A DNA stretch of 64,000 nucleotides from Vulcanimicrobiota bacterium (GCA_027306785.1 DAHUZB010000028.1:1-64000); one strand, 5' to 3'. Shown: positions 32,826 to 42,297, counted from the first letter of the stretch. Numbers and translations: made by a program. Notes: a model not told the origin generated them from the sequence alone.

Positions 32826-33674
32826 TCACGGACAGGCGAGGACGTAGGCGTCGAGCGCCGGATGCTTGAGCAGCGCGTAAAACCCGGCGGCTTTCGCCTG
32901 TGGGCAGTACGTCGAGAGAAACGTCGCCGTGCTCGTGACATCGGTGTACTCGACGGTAAAGACCGCTTTGCCGCTCGCGCGCATCGGCGCGAGCAGCGAG
33001 CACGATCCCTGGGCCCAACAGCTCTCTTCGAGCCCGAAATCGAACGACGGCAGCAACTGCGCGAGTTGGTCCGGGTCGTTCTTGAGCGCGACGGCGAGCC
33101 CGCGCCGGTGCGCGAGCGAGGCGATCCACGTGTTGAACGCGATCTGGTCGGCTGCGCTCAGCGGAAAGCCGGTGTCATTCTGATAGCCGTCCACGTTGTC
33201 GGGCTCCACGCCGTCGAACCCCTTGCTCTTGCACATGTCGAAGCGCGCGGTCATGATCGGCGCGAGCAACGAGATCTGCCGAATATCGAGCCAATTCTCG
33301 TTCGGAAATCCGGCGTAGACGTTGCCGATCACCGCTTTGGGGAATGCGGAGGCGTCGGGGCGGTAATTCTCCCACGATCCGACATCGATGTAGCAGATCA
33401 CATGACGGCCGAGCCCGTGCAGCAGCGCGACGTCGGCGGCAGTTGCGTCGAAGGCGTCGAGATCGTAGATCGTCGCGGACGAGGTGGTATCGAGCGGCGC
33501 CGAGAGGATCCACTGAAACGAATCGGACGTCGATGGCACCCACGCCGGACCCGACGAAGCGCTCGCGCTCGGAATCGGCGACGGCGGCGCGGCGACCGCG
33601 AGCGTGCCGCCCCCGCCGCCCGCGCCGCAGGCCGCGAGCAGCAGGGTCGCGAGCAGCATCCAGGCACATCTCAT
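32826..33674 (-). CDS. GH114-like (endo-alpha-1,4-polygalactosaminidase/TM1410) lipoprotein
   Basis: A 282-residue exported TIM-barrel protein. The lipobox LLAAC (Cys16) and a Gly/Pro/Ser linker precede the domain. Family hallmarks are WQWILS-like FQWILSAPLD, VICYIDVGSWENYRPD and FDGVEPDNVDGY, the last carrying the acidic catalytic pair expected for GH114. The ATG at 33674 overlaps the photolyase stop (ATGA). The likely role is hydrolysis of a galactosamine-containing exopolysaccharide, inferred from the family. Confidence 0.85.
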   Translation of the reverse strand: MRCAWMLLATLLLAACGAGGGGGTLAVAAPPSPIPSASASSGPAWVPSTSDSFQWILSAPLDTTSSATIYDLDAFDATAADVALLHGLGRHVICYIDVGSWENYRPDASAFPKAVIGNVYAGFPNENWLDIRQISLLAPIMTARFDMCKSKGFDGVEPDNVDGYQNDTGFPLSAADQIAFNTWIASLAHRRGLAVALKNDPDQLAQLLPSFDFGLEESCWAQGSCSLLAPMRASGKAVFTVEYTDVTSTATFLSTYCPQAKAAGFYALLKHPALDAYVLACP

Positions 33675-35203
33675 ACGCACGCGTCCCCGGCTAAACGCGC
33701 TCGCAACTCGTTCGCCCGGGCGGCGATCGCGGTGCGCTTTCGCTCGTCCATCTTTTCCCACGAGCGTACGATCATGCTCATGCGTTGATTCTTCGCGAAT
33801 CGCTCGCGGTTGCGTGCGATGAAGTCCCAGTAGAAGGTGTTGAACGGGCAGGCGCGTTCGCCCACGGCATCTTTGCGATCGTAGCTGCAGCCGCCGCAGT
33901 AGTTCGACATCTTGTCGATGTAGTTGGCGGAGGCCGCGTAGGGCTTCGTGCCGACCACGCCGCCGTCGGCGTGCAGCGTCATCCCGATCACGTTCGGTAC
34001 CATTACCCAGTCATATCCGTCGACGAACATCGCCCAGAACCAATCGTTGAGCTCCTGCGGATTCACGCCCGCGATCAGCCCGAAGTTGCCGAGGATCATC
34101 AGGCGCGGAATGTGGTGCGTCCACCCGCTTTCGTGCACGGCGTCGAGTACGTCGCGCATGCAGCGCATCGCGGTCTCGCGCGTTCGATACAACGAAGGGA
34201 GCGGAAGCCGCGCATCGAGCGCGTTGCGCGTGCGGTACTCCGGCATGAAGCGCCGGTAGATGCGCCAGACGAATTCGCGCCAGCCGATCAGTTGGCGAAT
34301 GAAGCCCTCGGCCGACTGCAGGCGCACGGCGCCCGTGCGATAGGCGGCTTCGGCCATGCGCGCGAGCTCGAGCGGATGGAGCAGACCCACGTTGATCGCG
34401 GCCGAGAGGCGCGAGTGGTTGAGCACCCGTTCACCCGCGATCATCGCGTCTTCATACGGGCCGAACGCGTCGAGCCGATGCTCGATGAAATCTCGGGCCG
34501 CCGCGAGCGCGTCGTCGCGCGTGACCGGCAGATCCCACGTGCCGATCTCGCCCGGGTGGTCGCCGAAGTGCCGCTCCACCATCGCGATGACGTCGCGCAC
34601 GCTCGGCGTCGGCGCGGGCACGTACGGCCGCGCAAAGCGCAGGCCCGCTCGCGGCGGCTCCCGATTCTCCGCGTCGTAATTCCACGCGCCGCCTTCGGGC
34701 TCGCCGTTCGCGTCGACGAGCAATCCGGTTTTGCGCCGCATCGCGCGATAAAACGTCTCCATGGTCAACCGCTTCTTGCCCGCGAAGAGCGCATCGAACT
34801 CGGCGTCCGTCGAGATGAAGTTGCAGTGCGGCGTGATCTCGAGGGCGATACCGCGTTCGCGCACGATCGCCGCGAAACGCTGCGCCGGAAGATACTCCGA
34901 TTGCTCCATCATGCGAATGCGCTCGGGCGCGAAGCGCGCGATATGCGCGTCGAAGGCGGCGGCGAAATCGGGCGACTCGCGATGGTAGTCCACGCGGAAG
35001 CCCCGTGCTTCGAGAGCGGCGGCGTACTCGCGCATCGCGGCGTAGATCAGCACGAGCTTGCGCTTGTGGTAGCGAATCAGTTTCGCACGGGCGACCGATT
35101 CGATCATCAGCACGACCGCTTCGCCGGGATCGATGCCCGCGAGCGCGCTATTGAACGGCGAGCATTGATCGCCCGTGATCCAAATCGTCGTGCGGGGGGT
35201 CAC
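33671..35203 (-). CDS. phrB: Iron-sulfur bacterial cryptochrome/(6-4) photolyase (PhrB type)
   Basis: A 510-residue FeS-BCP family protein that repairs (6-4) photoproducts with light, using FAD. Four cysteines that bind the 4Fe-4S cluster are at C348, C436, C439 and C452 (YCGGC, ERACPFN), within two positions of those in Agrobacterium PhrB. Other signatures are WITGDQCSPFNSAL at the N-terminus, RQLIGWREFVW and VMVPNVIGMTLHADGG. The GTG at 35203 is used (GTGA overlap with the upstream gene). The long open frame upstream is an antisense-composition artefact. Confidence 0.92.
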   Translation of the reverse strand: MTPRTTIWITGDQCSPFNSALAGIDPGEAVVLMIESVARAKLIRYHKRKLVLIYAAMREYAAALEARGFRVDYHRESPDFAAAFDAHIARFAPERIRMMEQSEYLPAQRFAAIVRERGIALEITPHCNFISTDAEFDALFAGKKRLTMETFYRAMRRKTGLLVDANGEPEGGAWNYDAENREPPRAGLRFARPYVPAPTPSVRDVIAMVERHFGDHPGEIGTWDLPVTRDDALAAARDFIEHRLDAFGPYEDAMIAGERVLNHSRLSAAINVGLLHPLELARMAEAAYRTGAVRLQSAEGFIRQLIGWREFVWRIYRRFMPEYRTRNALDARLPLPSLYRTRETAMRCMRDVLDAVHESGWTHHIPRLMILGNFGLIAGVNPQELNDWFWAMFVDGYDWVMVPNVIGMTLHADGGVVGTKPYAASANYIDKMSNYCGGCSYDRKDAVGERACPFNTFYWDFIARNRERFAKNQRMSMIVRSWEKMDERKRTAIAARANELRARLAGDACV

Positions 35204-36702
35204 GAAACGGCCGCGGGCCGCGGGATCGGAACCGCGCCGCAGAACGCGCGCTGCCATGCGGCGTCGATCTTCTCGCGCGTGGGCTTTTCGATCGCGGCGG
35301 CCACGCAGCCGTCGGGACGCACGACGAGCACAGCCGGAAGTTTGAGATGCCAACGCTTCGGTGCGACCGGCACCCGGATGTGCGGGAGATCGAGCGGGAG
35401 CTCGCCCACCACGACGAGCGCAGCCTCGCCGCGACGCCGGCGATTGATCCGCGTGCCGTCGGGCAGGCGCAGATCGTCGATGCGACGCCCCGCGAGCGGA
35501 TGGCGGCTGTCGACGAGCGGCGAGGTCGTGTAGCGGCCGCTCAGCATGCCGAGCGCGCGACAGAGCTTGCGCTGCATGCCGCGCCCGCGCACCGCGCGCC
35601 ACATCGTGCGGGCGGCGAACTGTTTGGTGCGCGGCGAAAAACCGAGCGCGACCCGCGTGAGCCGATCCGTATAGCGCTCCACGGTATCGGTCACCATCTC
35701 GCGCCGCTCGATATCGTAGCTTTCAAAGAGCGCGGCGTCGCGATCGCCGTCGCGCAGGGTCCAGGCGAGTTTCCACGCCAGATTCGCGGCGTCTTGAATG
35801 CCCGCGTTCATGCCTTGACCGCCCGCCGGGCTGTTGAGGTGCGCTGCATCGCCCGCAAGCGCCACGCGCCCGACCACGAACGCCTGCGCGTGGCGGCGAT
35901 GAATTTTGAAGAGCGAGTTCCACAGCGTGGTCGTCTCGACGTCGCCGAAGACCATGCGCAAGCGCTCGCGATGAGCGGCGGGCGAAAGCGCTCGTTCGGA
36001 ATCTTCGTCTTTTCCGAGCGAGGCGATCACGCGCCAGGTGCGCGGCGCGAAGCGGATTGCCGCGCAGAAGCCGGGCTGATCGATGCGCACCCGCGCGAGC
36101 GCATCCTCACCCGGATCGTTTTCAAGGATCTCGTCGCTCAGCACGATGCGCGAGTCGTAGGTCATGCCTTCGAGCGAGAGTCCAAGCGCGTGGCGCACGA
36201 TCCCGTGCGCGCCGTCGCAGCCCACCACGTACGCACCGCGCACGGTGCGCTCGGTGCCGTCGATGCGGTACGCGACGTCGACGTGGCGCGAATCCTGCGC
36301 GAGCCCCGTGACCTCGGCGCCGATGCGCAGATCGCAGAGCGGGTTCGCCGCGACCAACGCGCGCAGAATGCGCTCGGTCTCGTTCTGCGGCAGCACGATT
36401 ACGCCCGGATCCTCGACCACGTCGTCGACGGCGGTAAAATCGACCGAGAGCAGCGTGGCGTCGGTGCAGGCGTTCAGTGCACGAAAGGTCGTAACGAAGC
36501 TCCCCGACGCGCGCAGCGCGTCGTACACGTCCCAATCGCGCAGAATCTCCTGCGTGCGGGGCCAGATCACGACGGCGCGCGACTCGCGCACCGGTTCCGG
36601 CGCGCGCTCGAGCAGGATCGAGCGCACCTCGTAGCGCGCCAAACCAAGCGCGAGCGAGAGCCCGACCGGCCCGCCCCCGACGATGATTACTGGCGCATCC
36701 AC
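35200..36702 (-). CDS. FAD-dependent aromatic-ring monooxygenase (PheA/TfdB family)
   Basis: A 500-residue flavoprotein hydroxylase. FAD motifs: VIIVGGGPVGLSLALGLAR (GxGxxG, near residue 5), VVGCDGAHGIVRHALGL (DG motif) and RVALAGDAAHLNSPAGGQGMN (GD motif). The GTG at 36702 has a strong GGAGGAGG upstream. It is the first gene of an operon with photolyase and GH114 genes and is divergent from bioA with only 18 bp between start codons. The substrate is unknown. A second family member lies at 60378. Confidence 0.9.
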   Translation of the reverse strand: MDAPVIIVGGGPVGLSLALGLARYEVRSILLERAPEPVRESRAVVIWPRTQEILRDWDVYDALRASGSFVTTFRALNACTDATLLSVDFTAVDDVVEDPGVIVLPQNETERILRALVAANPLCDLRIGAEVTGLAQDSRHVDVAYRIDGTERTVRGAYVVGCDGAHGIVRHALGLSLEGMTYDSRIVLSDEILENDPGEDALARVRIDQPGFCAAIRFAPRTWRVIASLGKDEDSERALSPAAHRERLRMVFGDVETTTLWNSLFKIHRRHAQAFVVGRVALAGDAAHLNSPAGGQGMNAGIQDAANLAWKLAWTLRDGDRDAALFESYDIERREMVTDTVERYTDRLTRVALGFSPRTKQFAARTMWRAVRGRGMQRKLCRALGMLSGRYTTSPLVDSRHPLAGRRIDDLRLPDGTRINRRRRGEAALVVVGELPLDLPHIRVPVAPKRWHLKLPAVLVVRPDGCVAAAIEKPTREKIDAAWQRAFCGAVPIPRPAAVS

Positions 36703-36720
36703 GCGAAAACGTCCTCCTCC

Positions 36721-37908
36721 ATGCTTCAGGTACGATCCCGCCTCTGGCTTCCGTTCACCCAGATGCAGTCCTTCGATGCGGCCGCACGGACCTTCGTGCG
36801 CGGCGAAGGCAGCATGCTCGTCGATGCGCGCGGCAACCGCGTCTACGACGCGGTGAGCTCGATTTGGACGATCGTTCACGGCCACGGGCATCCCGCCTTG
36901 GTCGAGGCGATCGCCGCGCAGGCGGCGCGACTCGATCATGCCACCACCCTCGGCGCCTCCAATCCGGTCGCCGAAGAGCTGGCCGCGCGTTTGTGCGAGC
37001 TGACCGGGACGGACTACGCGTTTTTCGGCGGCGACGGCGCGAGCGCGATCGAGGCAGCGCTCAAGATGGCGCTGCAGTACTGGCAGCAGAACGGCGCGCC
37101 CGAACGTACGCGCTTCGTGCGATTGGTCGATTCGTATCACGGCGACACGGCGGGCGCGATGAGCCTTTCCGATATCGCCGTCTTCAAATCGCGCTTCGGC
37201 GCGGTGCAGTTCGAGAGCATTCCCTTCGACGATGACGAGGCGCTGCGCGCGCCCGACGTGGCCGCGGTGATCGTCGAACCGATCGTTCAGGCCGCCGCCG
37301 GCATCCGGATCGTGCCGCACGAGCGCTACGCCGCGCTGCGCGACTGCGCGCCGCTCGTCATCGTCGACGAGATCGCCACCGGGTTCGGCCGAACGGGAAC
37401 GATGTTCGCGTTCGAACAATTGGCGTTGCGGCCCGATATCGTCTGCGTGGGCAAAGGCATCACCGGCGGCATCCTCGCGCTCTCGGCCACGCTCGCGAGC
37501 GAGCGCATTTTCGCCGCGTTCCTCGGCGCCCCGGAAGAGCGCAAGCAGTTCTTTCACGGGCACTCCTTCGCGGGCAACCCGATCGCGTGCGCGGCGGCGC
37601 TCGCCTCGCTGCGGCTCTTCGAGCGCGAAGGCACGCTCGCGCGAGCGGCTGCGATCGCACGGCGCAGCGCGGCGCGGCTCGAGCGGCTCGCGCGGCATCC
37701 GCGCGTGCGCGAGACGCGGCAAGCCGGAACGATGATCGGGATCGAACTGCGCGAGCCGGGCAGCGGCGCGGCCGTCGCAAGCGCGCTCTACGAGCGCGGC
37801 GTCTTCACGCGCCCGATCGGCGAGACGATTCAGTTCGTACCGCCGCTCTCTTCGAGCGACGCCGAGGTCGAGAGCTTTTTCGATGCGCTCGAGGCGGTGC
37901 TCGCATGA
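36721..37908 (+). CDS. bioA: Adenosylmethionine-8-amino-7-oxononanoate aminotransferase
   Basis: A 395-residue PLP enzyme that makes 7,8-diaminononanoate from KAPA using AdoMet as amino donor. The N-terminal LWLPFTQMQ is diagnostic for BioA, which supports the ATG at 36721. The PLP lysine is K245 (VCVGKGITGG) and the PLP-binding Asp is in VIVDEIATGFGRTG. There is no Shine-Dalgarno sequence upstream and almost no room for a promoter outside the divergent gene. It starts the bioAFDB operon. Confidence 0.95.
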   Translation: MLQVRSRLWLPFTQMQSFDAAARTFVRGEGSMLVDARGNRVYDAVSSIWTIVHGHGHPALVEAIAAQAARLDHATTLGASNPVAEELAARLCELTGTDYAFFGGDGASAIEAALKMALQYWQQNGAPERTRFVRLVDSYHGDTAGAMSLSDIAVFKSRFGAVQFESIPFDDDEALRAPDVAAVIVEPIVQAAAGIRIVPHERYAALRDCAPLVIVDEIATGFGRTGTMFAFEQLALRPDIVCVGKGITGGILALSATLASERIFAAFLGAPEERKQFFHGHSFAGNPIACAAALASLRLFEREGTLARAAAIARRSAARLERLARHPRVRETRQAGTMIGIELREPGSGAAVASALYERGVFTRPIGETIQFVPPLSSSDAEVESFFDALEAVLA

Positions 37909-39005
37909 GCTATCTCGACCGTCTCGCAGCCGAACTCGACGCGATCCGCGCACGGGGCCGCTACCGAAGCGTGCGCACGCATCACATCGAACACGCGATC
38001 GACTTCTCGTCGAACGACTACCTGGCGCTCGCGACCGACAAACGCGTGGTGCTTGCGCTCAAGCAGGCCTCACGCGCGGGCTCGGGCGGCGCGCGCCTGC
38101 TGGGCGGACGTCATCGCGAGCATTCGATGCTCGAAGAGGAGCTCGCGGCGTGGCTCGGGCGCGAACGCGCGCTGCTCTTCTCGTCGGGCTACCACGCCGC
38201 GCTCGGTGCGATCTCGGTGCTCGCGCATGCGGTCTCGCACGTGTACTCCGATGCACTCAACCACGCATCGCTGATCGACGGCATGCGCCTCACGCGGCTC
38301 CCGCGTACCGTCTATGCGCACGCGACGCTGCCGCCGCGCGCGCGGCGCGAGCATCCGGCGCTGATCGTCACCGAATCGATCTTCAGCATGGACGGTGACG
38401 CACCGGATCTGCGCGCGCTGCTGGCCGAACTGCACGACGACGACGTGCTGCTCGTCGACGAAGCGCACGCGCTCGGCGTGGTGGGCCGCGAGGGCGCCGG
38501 GCGGGCGTACGGCATCGACGATCCGCGCGTGGTGGTGATGGGGACGCTCTCGAAATCGCTCGGCGCCCACGGCGGCTTCGTCGCGGGCCCGGCCGTGCTG
38601 ATCGAAGCACTCGTGAACATGGCGCGCACCTTCATCTTCGATACCGCGTTGCCGCCCGCGATTGCCCTCGCCGCTCGCGTGGCGGTGAAGATCGCGCGCA
38701 CCGAAGAGGATCGCCGCGAGCGTTTGCACGCGAGCGTACGTCACTTGCGCGCCGGGCTCGCTTCGCTCGGCCTGCCGGTGATCGAGGATCCTTCGCCGAT
38801 CGTGCCCGTCGTGCTCGGCGGCGAAGCGCGCGCGGTGCGCATCGCCGAGACGCTCGCCGCGGCACGCATCGTCGCACCGGCGATTCGTCCGCCGACCGTG
38901 CCGCAAGGGAGTTCGCGGTTGCGACTCTCGCTGCGCAGCGATATCTCCACCGATCATGTCGATCTGCTCGTAGAAAAGCTTGCATCGTGCCTCGCTACTT
39001 CATAA
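37905..39005 (+). CDS. bioF: 8-amino-7-oxononanoate synthase
   Basis: A 366-residue alpha-oxoamine synthase that condenses pimeloyl-thioester with alanine. Typical segments are FSSNDYLALA, GSGGARLLGGRHREH, LLVDEAHALGVVG and the PLP lysine in GTLSKSLGAHGG. The ATG at 37905 overlaps the bioA stop (ATGA), and the 3' end overlaps bioD by 19 bp. Confidence 0.95.
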   Translation: MSYLDRLAAELDAIRARGRYRSVRTHHIEHAIDFSSNDYLALATDKRVVLALKQASRAGSGGARLLGGRHREHSMLEEELAAWLGRERALLFSSGYHAALGAISVLAHAVSHVYSDALNHASLIDGMRLTRLPRTVYAHATLPPRARREHPALIVTESIFSMDGDAPDLRALLAELHDDDVLLVDEAHALGVVGREGAGRAYGIDDPRVVVMGTLSKSLGAHGGFVAGPAVLIEALVNMARTFIFDTALPPAIALAARVAVKIARTEEDRRERLHASVRHLRAGLASLGLPVIEDPSPIVPVVLGGEARAVRIAETLAAARIVAPAIRPPTVPQGSSRLRLSLRSDISTDHVDLLVEKLASCLATS

Positions 39006-39640
39006 CCGGAACCGATACCGACGTCGGCAAGACGCGCGTCACCGCCGCGCTCGCGCTCGCGTTACGCGAGGCCGGGCACGCCCCGACGATCGTGAAGCTC
39101 GTGCAGACGGGACTGCCGCCGCAGGTGCCCGGCGACGCGCAGCACGCGGCCTCGCTCGCGGGCGCGCGCCCGCTCGAACTGGTGCGCTACGCCAAGCCCG
39201 CCGATCCGTGGTCGGCGGCGCTCGCCGAGGGCGCACCGACGGTCGCCGCGCGCGATCTGCTCGACGGCATCGCGCATCTGGGCGATGCGATGGTGGCAGA
39301 AGGCGCGGGCGGGCTGCTCGTGCCGCTCAACGAGCACGAACACTTCGGGCATCTCGCCGCGCTCGGCGAGCTGCCTGCGATCTTGGTCGTAGGCTTGCGC
39401 TTGGGCTGCTTGAACCACGCGCTGTTGACGATCGACTACTGCGCGCGCGCGGGGATCTCGCTTGCGGGCGCCGTGCTGACCGAGCGCTTCGGTCCCACCG
39501 ACGCCGACTACCGCGAGGACGTGATCCGCACATTGCAGGGAAACGTGCGGATTTTCGGGATTCTGCCATTCGACAACGACGAAGCCGCGTCGGTCCGAAC
39601 GGGCGCGCGGCTCTTTGACACCCTGGTACGAGGACAGTAA
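38987..39640 (+). CDS. bioD: Dethiobiotin synthetase
   Basis: A 217-residue ATP-dependent carboxylase that closes the ureido ring. The P-loop is TGTDTDVGKT (about residues 7-16) and the second ATP/substrate motif is EGAGGLLVPL. The start is GTG at 38987 inside the end of bioF, which implies coupled translation. Confidence 0.94.
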   Translation: MPRYFITGTDTDVGKTRVTAALALALREAGHAPTIVKLVQTGLPPQVPGDAQHAASLAGARPLELVRYAKPADPWSAALAEGAPTVAARDLLDGIAHLGDAMVAEGAGGLLVPLNEHEHFGHLAALGELPAILVVGLRLGCLNHALLTIDYCARAGISLAGAVLTERFGPTDADYREDVIRTLQGNVRIFGILPFDNDEAASVRTGARLFDTLVRGQ

Positions 39641-39648
39641 CGACACCC

Positions 39649-40632
39649 GTGTCTCACCCCACGATCGAAGCCGCACGCCTGCGCGTGCTCGACCAAGGAT
39701 TGCCCGCCGATCGCACGCTGCTCGAAGCGCTCGCGCAATTGCCCGACGCCGACGTACCCGATCTGCTCGCGCTCGCCGACGCGGTGCGCGAGAAGTTCTG
39801 CGGCAACGGTATCGCCGTCGAAGTGCTCTACAACGCGAAGAAGGGCGGCTGCTCCGAAGATTGTCATTTCTGCTCGCAGAGCGCGCGCTTCGCGACCGAG
39901 GTCGACGCCGAGCCGTTCTCGAGCGTCGAAGGCTTCGTCGAGGCGGCGCGCGCGGCGCATCTGCGCGGCGCGAGCGAATTCTGCATCGTCGTCGCGGTGC
40001 GCGGCCCGTCGACGAAGCTGCTCGACCGCGTCTGCGAAGCCGTGCGGCTGATCAAAGCGGAACTGCCGCTGAAGATCGCCGTCTCGCTCGGCATCATGAC
40101 CGAGCCGCAGATCGCGCGCCTGGTCGAGGCGGGCGTGGACAAGGTCAACCACAATTTGGAGACCTCGCGCCGGTATTTCTCCTCGGTCTGCACCACGCAC
40201 ACGTTCGACGAGCGGATGACCACGCTCGAACTCGTGCGCAAGCACGATCTGGAAGTCTGCTGCGGCGGCATCATCGGAATGGGCGAGACGATCGAGGATC
40301 GCATCGACTTTCTCTGCACGCTCCAGCAGCTCGAGCCCGAAGAGGTGCCGATCAACTTCCTGAACCCGCGCCCCGGTACGCCCTTCCAAGATCGCTCGCT
40401 CGTGGAGCCGATCGAGGCGCTGCGCTTCGTCGCGATGGCGCGCCTCGCGCTGCCCAAGGCGCTCGTACGCTTCGCGGGCGGCCGCGAGATCACGCTGCAG
40501 GGACTGCAGGATCTGGGCATGCGCTCGGGCGCGAGCGGGATCGTGCTCGGCAACTACTTGACGACGAGCGGCCGCAACGACGAAGATGATTTCGCAATGT
40601 TGAACCGTCTCGGTTTCGAGGTGATGGCGTAG
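39649..40632 (+). CDS. bioB: Biotin synthase
   Basis: A 327-residue radical SAM enzyme that inserts sulfur into dethiobiotin. The radical SAM cysteines are C68, C72 and C75 (GGCSEDCHFCSQ). Residues for the auxiliary cluster region (YFSSVCTTHTFDERM, INFLNPRPGTP) are present. The GTG start follows bioD by eight bases. A terminator hairpin follows 40 bp after the stop. No early pimelate gene such as bioC or bioH is in the window. Confidence 0.96.
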   Translation: MSHPTIEAARLRVLDQGLPADRTLLEALAQLPDADVPDLLALADAVREKFCGNGIAVEVLYNAKKGGCSEDCHFCSQSARFATEVDAEPFSSVEGFVEAARAAHLRGASEFCIVVAVRGPSTKLLDRVCEAVRLIKAELPLKIAVSLGIMTEPQIARLVEAGVDKVNHNLETSRRYFSSVCTTHTFDERMTTLELVRKHDLEVCCGGIIGMGETIEDRIDFLCTLQQLEPEEVPINFLNPRPGTPFQDRSLVEPIEALRFVAMARLALPKALVRFAGGREITLQGLQDLGMRSGASGIVLGNYLTTSGRNDEDDFAMLNRLGFEVMA

Positions 40633-40672
40633 CCGCGTGCAGCAAGTCGCGCGTGCTCGACGCAGTCCCGAT

Positions 40673-40702
40673 GGATCGCTGCTAGCGGCGATCCGATTTT
40701 TT
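40673..40702 (+). terminator. Rho-independent terminator of the biotin operon
   Basis: GGATCGC (40673-40679) pairs perfectly with GCGATCC (40688-40694) across an 8-nt loop, followed by GATTTTTT. Confidence 0.82.
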
Positions 40703-40761
40703 GGCGCGCCCTAGGGGAATCATATGCTGATCGAGTTGTGTCGCGCGCCTCGGCACGGGGG

Positions 40762-40780
40762 CCCCGCGCCGTGCGCGGGG
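40762..40780 (+). promoter_or_regulatory. GC-rich hairpin in the leader of the decarboxylase gene
   Basis: CCCCGCGC (40762-40769) pairs perfectly with GCGCGGGG (40773-40780) across CGT. It lies 32 bp before the start codon of the decarboxylase gene. A TATGCT at 40723-40728 may be the -10 of that promoter. No known riboswitch class is recognised. Confidence 0.4.
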
Positions 40781-40812
40781 GGCGCGAAGGCCGGGCCGGA
40801 GCGCCATTAAAA

Positions 40813-42297
40813 ATGGATCAGAGTAAAGCCCCGTATTTTCAGGCGCTGCTCGAGTACGTCGACTCGGGCGTGCAGCCGTTTCACACGCCCGGCCACATGC
40901 AGGGCCACGGCGCCGATCAGGCGTTCCGCGAGTTCGTCGGCGACAACATCCTCGCGATCGATCTCACGCCGATGCCGGGCATCGACGATCTGCTGCAGCC
41001 GATGGAAGCGATCAAAGAAGCGCAGGAGCTCGCGGCCGAAGCGTACGGCGCCGATCACACGTTCTTTCTGATCAACGGCTCGACGAGCGGCAATCAGTGC
41101 ATGATGATGACCGCGGTGAATCCGGGCGAGAAGATCGCCGTGCCGCGCAACTCGCACAAATCGATGCTCGGCGGCCTCGTGATGAGCGGCGCGCATCCGA
41201 TCTACATGCAGCCAGCGGTAGATCAGTCGATGCACATGGACAACTCGGTGACGCCCGAGACCGTGGAGCGCACGCTCGACGAACATCCGGATATTAAAGC
41301 CGTCTACATCGTGTCGCCGACGTATTACGGCGTCGCGGCCGATCTGGTCTCGATCGAGCGCATCGTGCACGAACGCGGCAAGCTGCTGCTCGTGGACGAA
41401 GCGTGGGGCCCGCATTTCAAATTCCATCCGGCGCTGCCGCTCTCGGCGACCGAGGCGGGCGCCGATATGTGCATCAACTCCACGCACAAAATGCTCTCGG
41501 CGTTTTCGCAGTGCGCGATGCTGCATCACATCGGCGATCGCGTGCGGCTGGATCGCTTGAAGGCCGTGCTCAAGATGTTTCTCTCCACGTCGCCCAATCT
41601 GCCGATGGTCGCCTCGCTCGACGTGGCGCGGCGACAGATGGCGACCGAAGGACCCGCGCTGCTCTCGCGTACGATCGAACTCGCCGAAGAGGTGCGCCGC
41701 CGACTCAACGAGATCGAGGGCCTCTACTGCTTCGGCGAAGAGCTGCAGGGCCGCGAAGGCGTCTTCGATCTCGATCCCACCAAGGTGACGGTACGCGTGA
41801 CCGGCCTCGGCTACACCGGCTACGAGGCCTCGGAGCTGCTGCGCCGCCGTTACAACATCCAAGTCGAACTCGCCGATCTTTTTAACGTCGTCGCGCTCTT
41901 CACGATCGGCACCACGCGCGAAGCTGCCGAACGCTTCGTGAACGCGTTCGAAGAGCTCGCGCGCGACGATCGCGCCGTCGATATGTACGCGCCGTCGGGC
42001 ATCCTCGACGAGCGGATGAACCGGGGCAGCTACCAGTTGCCCGCGATCCCGCCGATGCGCATGCTCCCGCGCGACGCCTTTCTCGCCGACACCGAGTTCG
42101 TGCCGTTCAAAGAATCGGCTGGCCGCATCTGCGCGGAGACGATCTCGCCCTATCCGCCGGGCATTCCGGTGATCTCACCCGGCGAAGAGATCACCGAGGA
42201 ACTGATCGACTACCTGCGTCTCGAAATTCGCGCCGGCGTGCGCATCCAGGGCCCGTACGACGACGAACTCAAAAAGATCCGCGTGGTGCGAGCGTAA
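40813..42297 (+). CDS. Orn/Lys/Arg decarboxylase, SpeA-like arginine decarboxylase
   Basis: A 494-residue PLP decarboxylase of the aspartate-aminotransferase fold (group III). The N-terminal FHTPGHMQG is diagnostic and the PLP lysine is K226 (INSTHKMLSAFSQ). The length matches Bacillus SpeA (about 490), which lacks the N-terminal wing domain of the enterobacterial acid-stress enzymes. The product is probably agmatine, although lysine or ornithine cannot be excluded. The ATG at 40813 has GGAG about 11 bases upstream. It would feed the aminopropyltransferase encoded at 2259. Confidence 0.9.
   Translation: MDQSKAPYFQALLEYVDSGVQPFHTPGHMQGHGADQAFREFVGDNILAIDLTPMPGIDDLLQPMEAIKEAQELAAEAYGADHTFFLINGSTSGNQCMMMTAVNPGEKIAVPRNSHKSMLGGLVMSGAHPIYMQPAVDQSMHMDNSVTPETVERTLDEHPDIKAVYIVSPTYYGVAADLVSIERIVHERGKLLLVDEAWGPHFKFHPALPLSATEAGADMCINSTHKMLSAFSQCAMLHHIGDRVRLDRLKAVLKMFLSTSPNLPMVASLDVARRQMATEGPALLSRTIELAEEVRRRLNEIEGLYCFGEELQGREGVFDLDPTKVTVRVTGLGYTGYEASELLRRRYNIQVELADLFNVVALFTIGTTREAAERFVNAFEELARDDRAVDMYAPSGILDERMNRGSYQLPAIPPMRMLPRDAFLADTEFVPFKESAGRICAETISPYPPGIPVISPGEEITEELIDYLRLEIRAGVRIQGPYDDELKKIRVVRA

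Noticed and set aside
35347-36720. In-frame extension of bioA upstream of 36721
   Set aside because: BioA begins with the diagnostic LWLPFTQMQ segment just after 36721; the extension runs antisense through the FAD monooxygenase gene.
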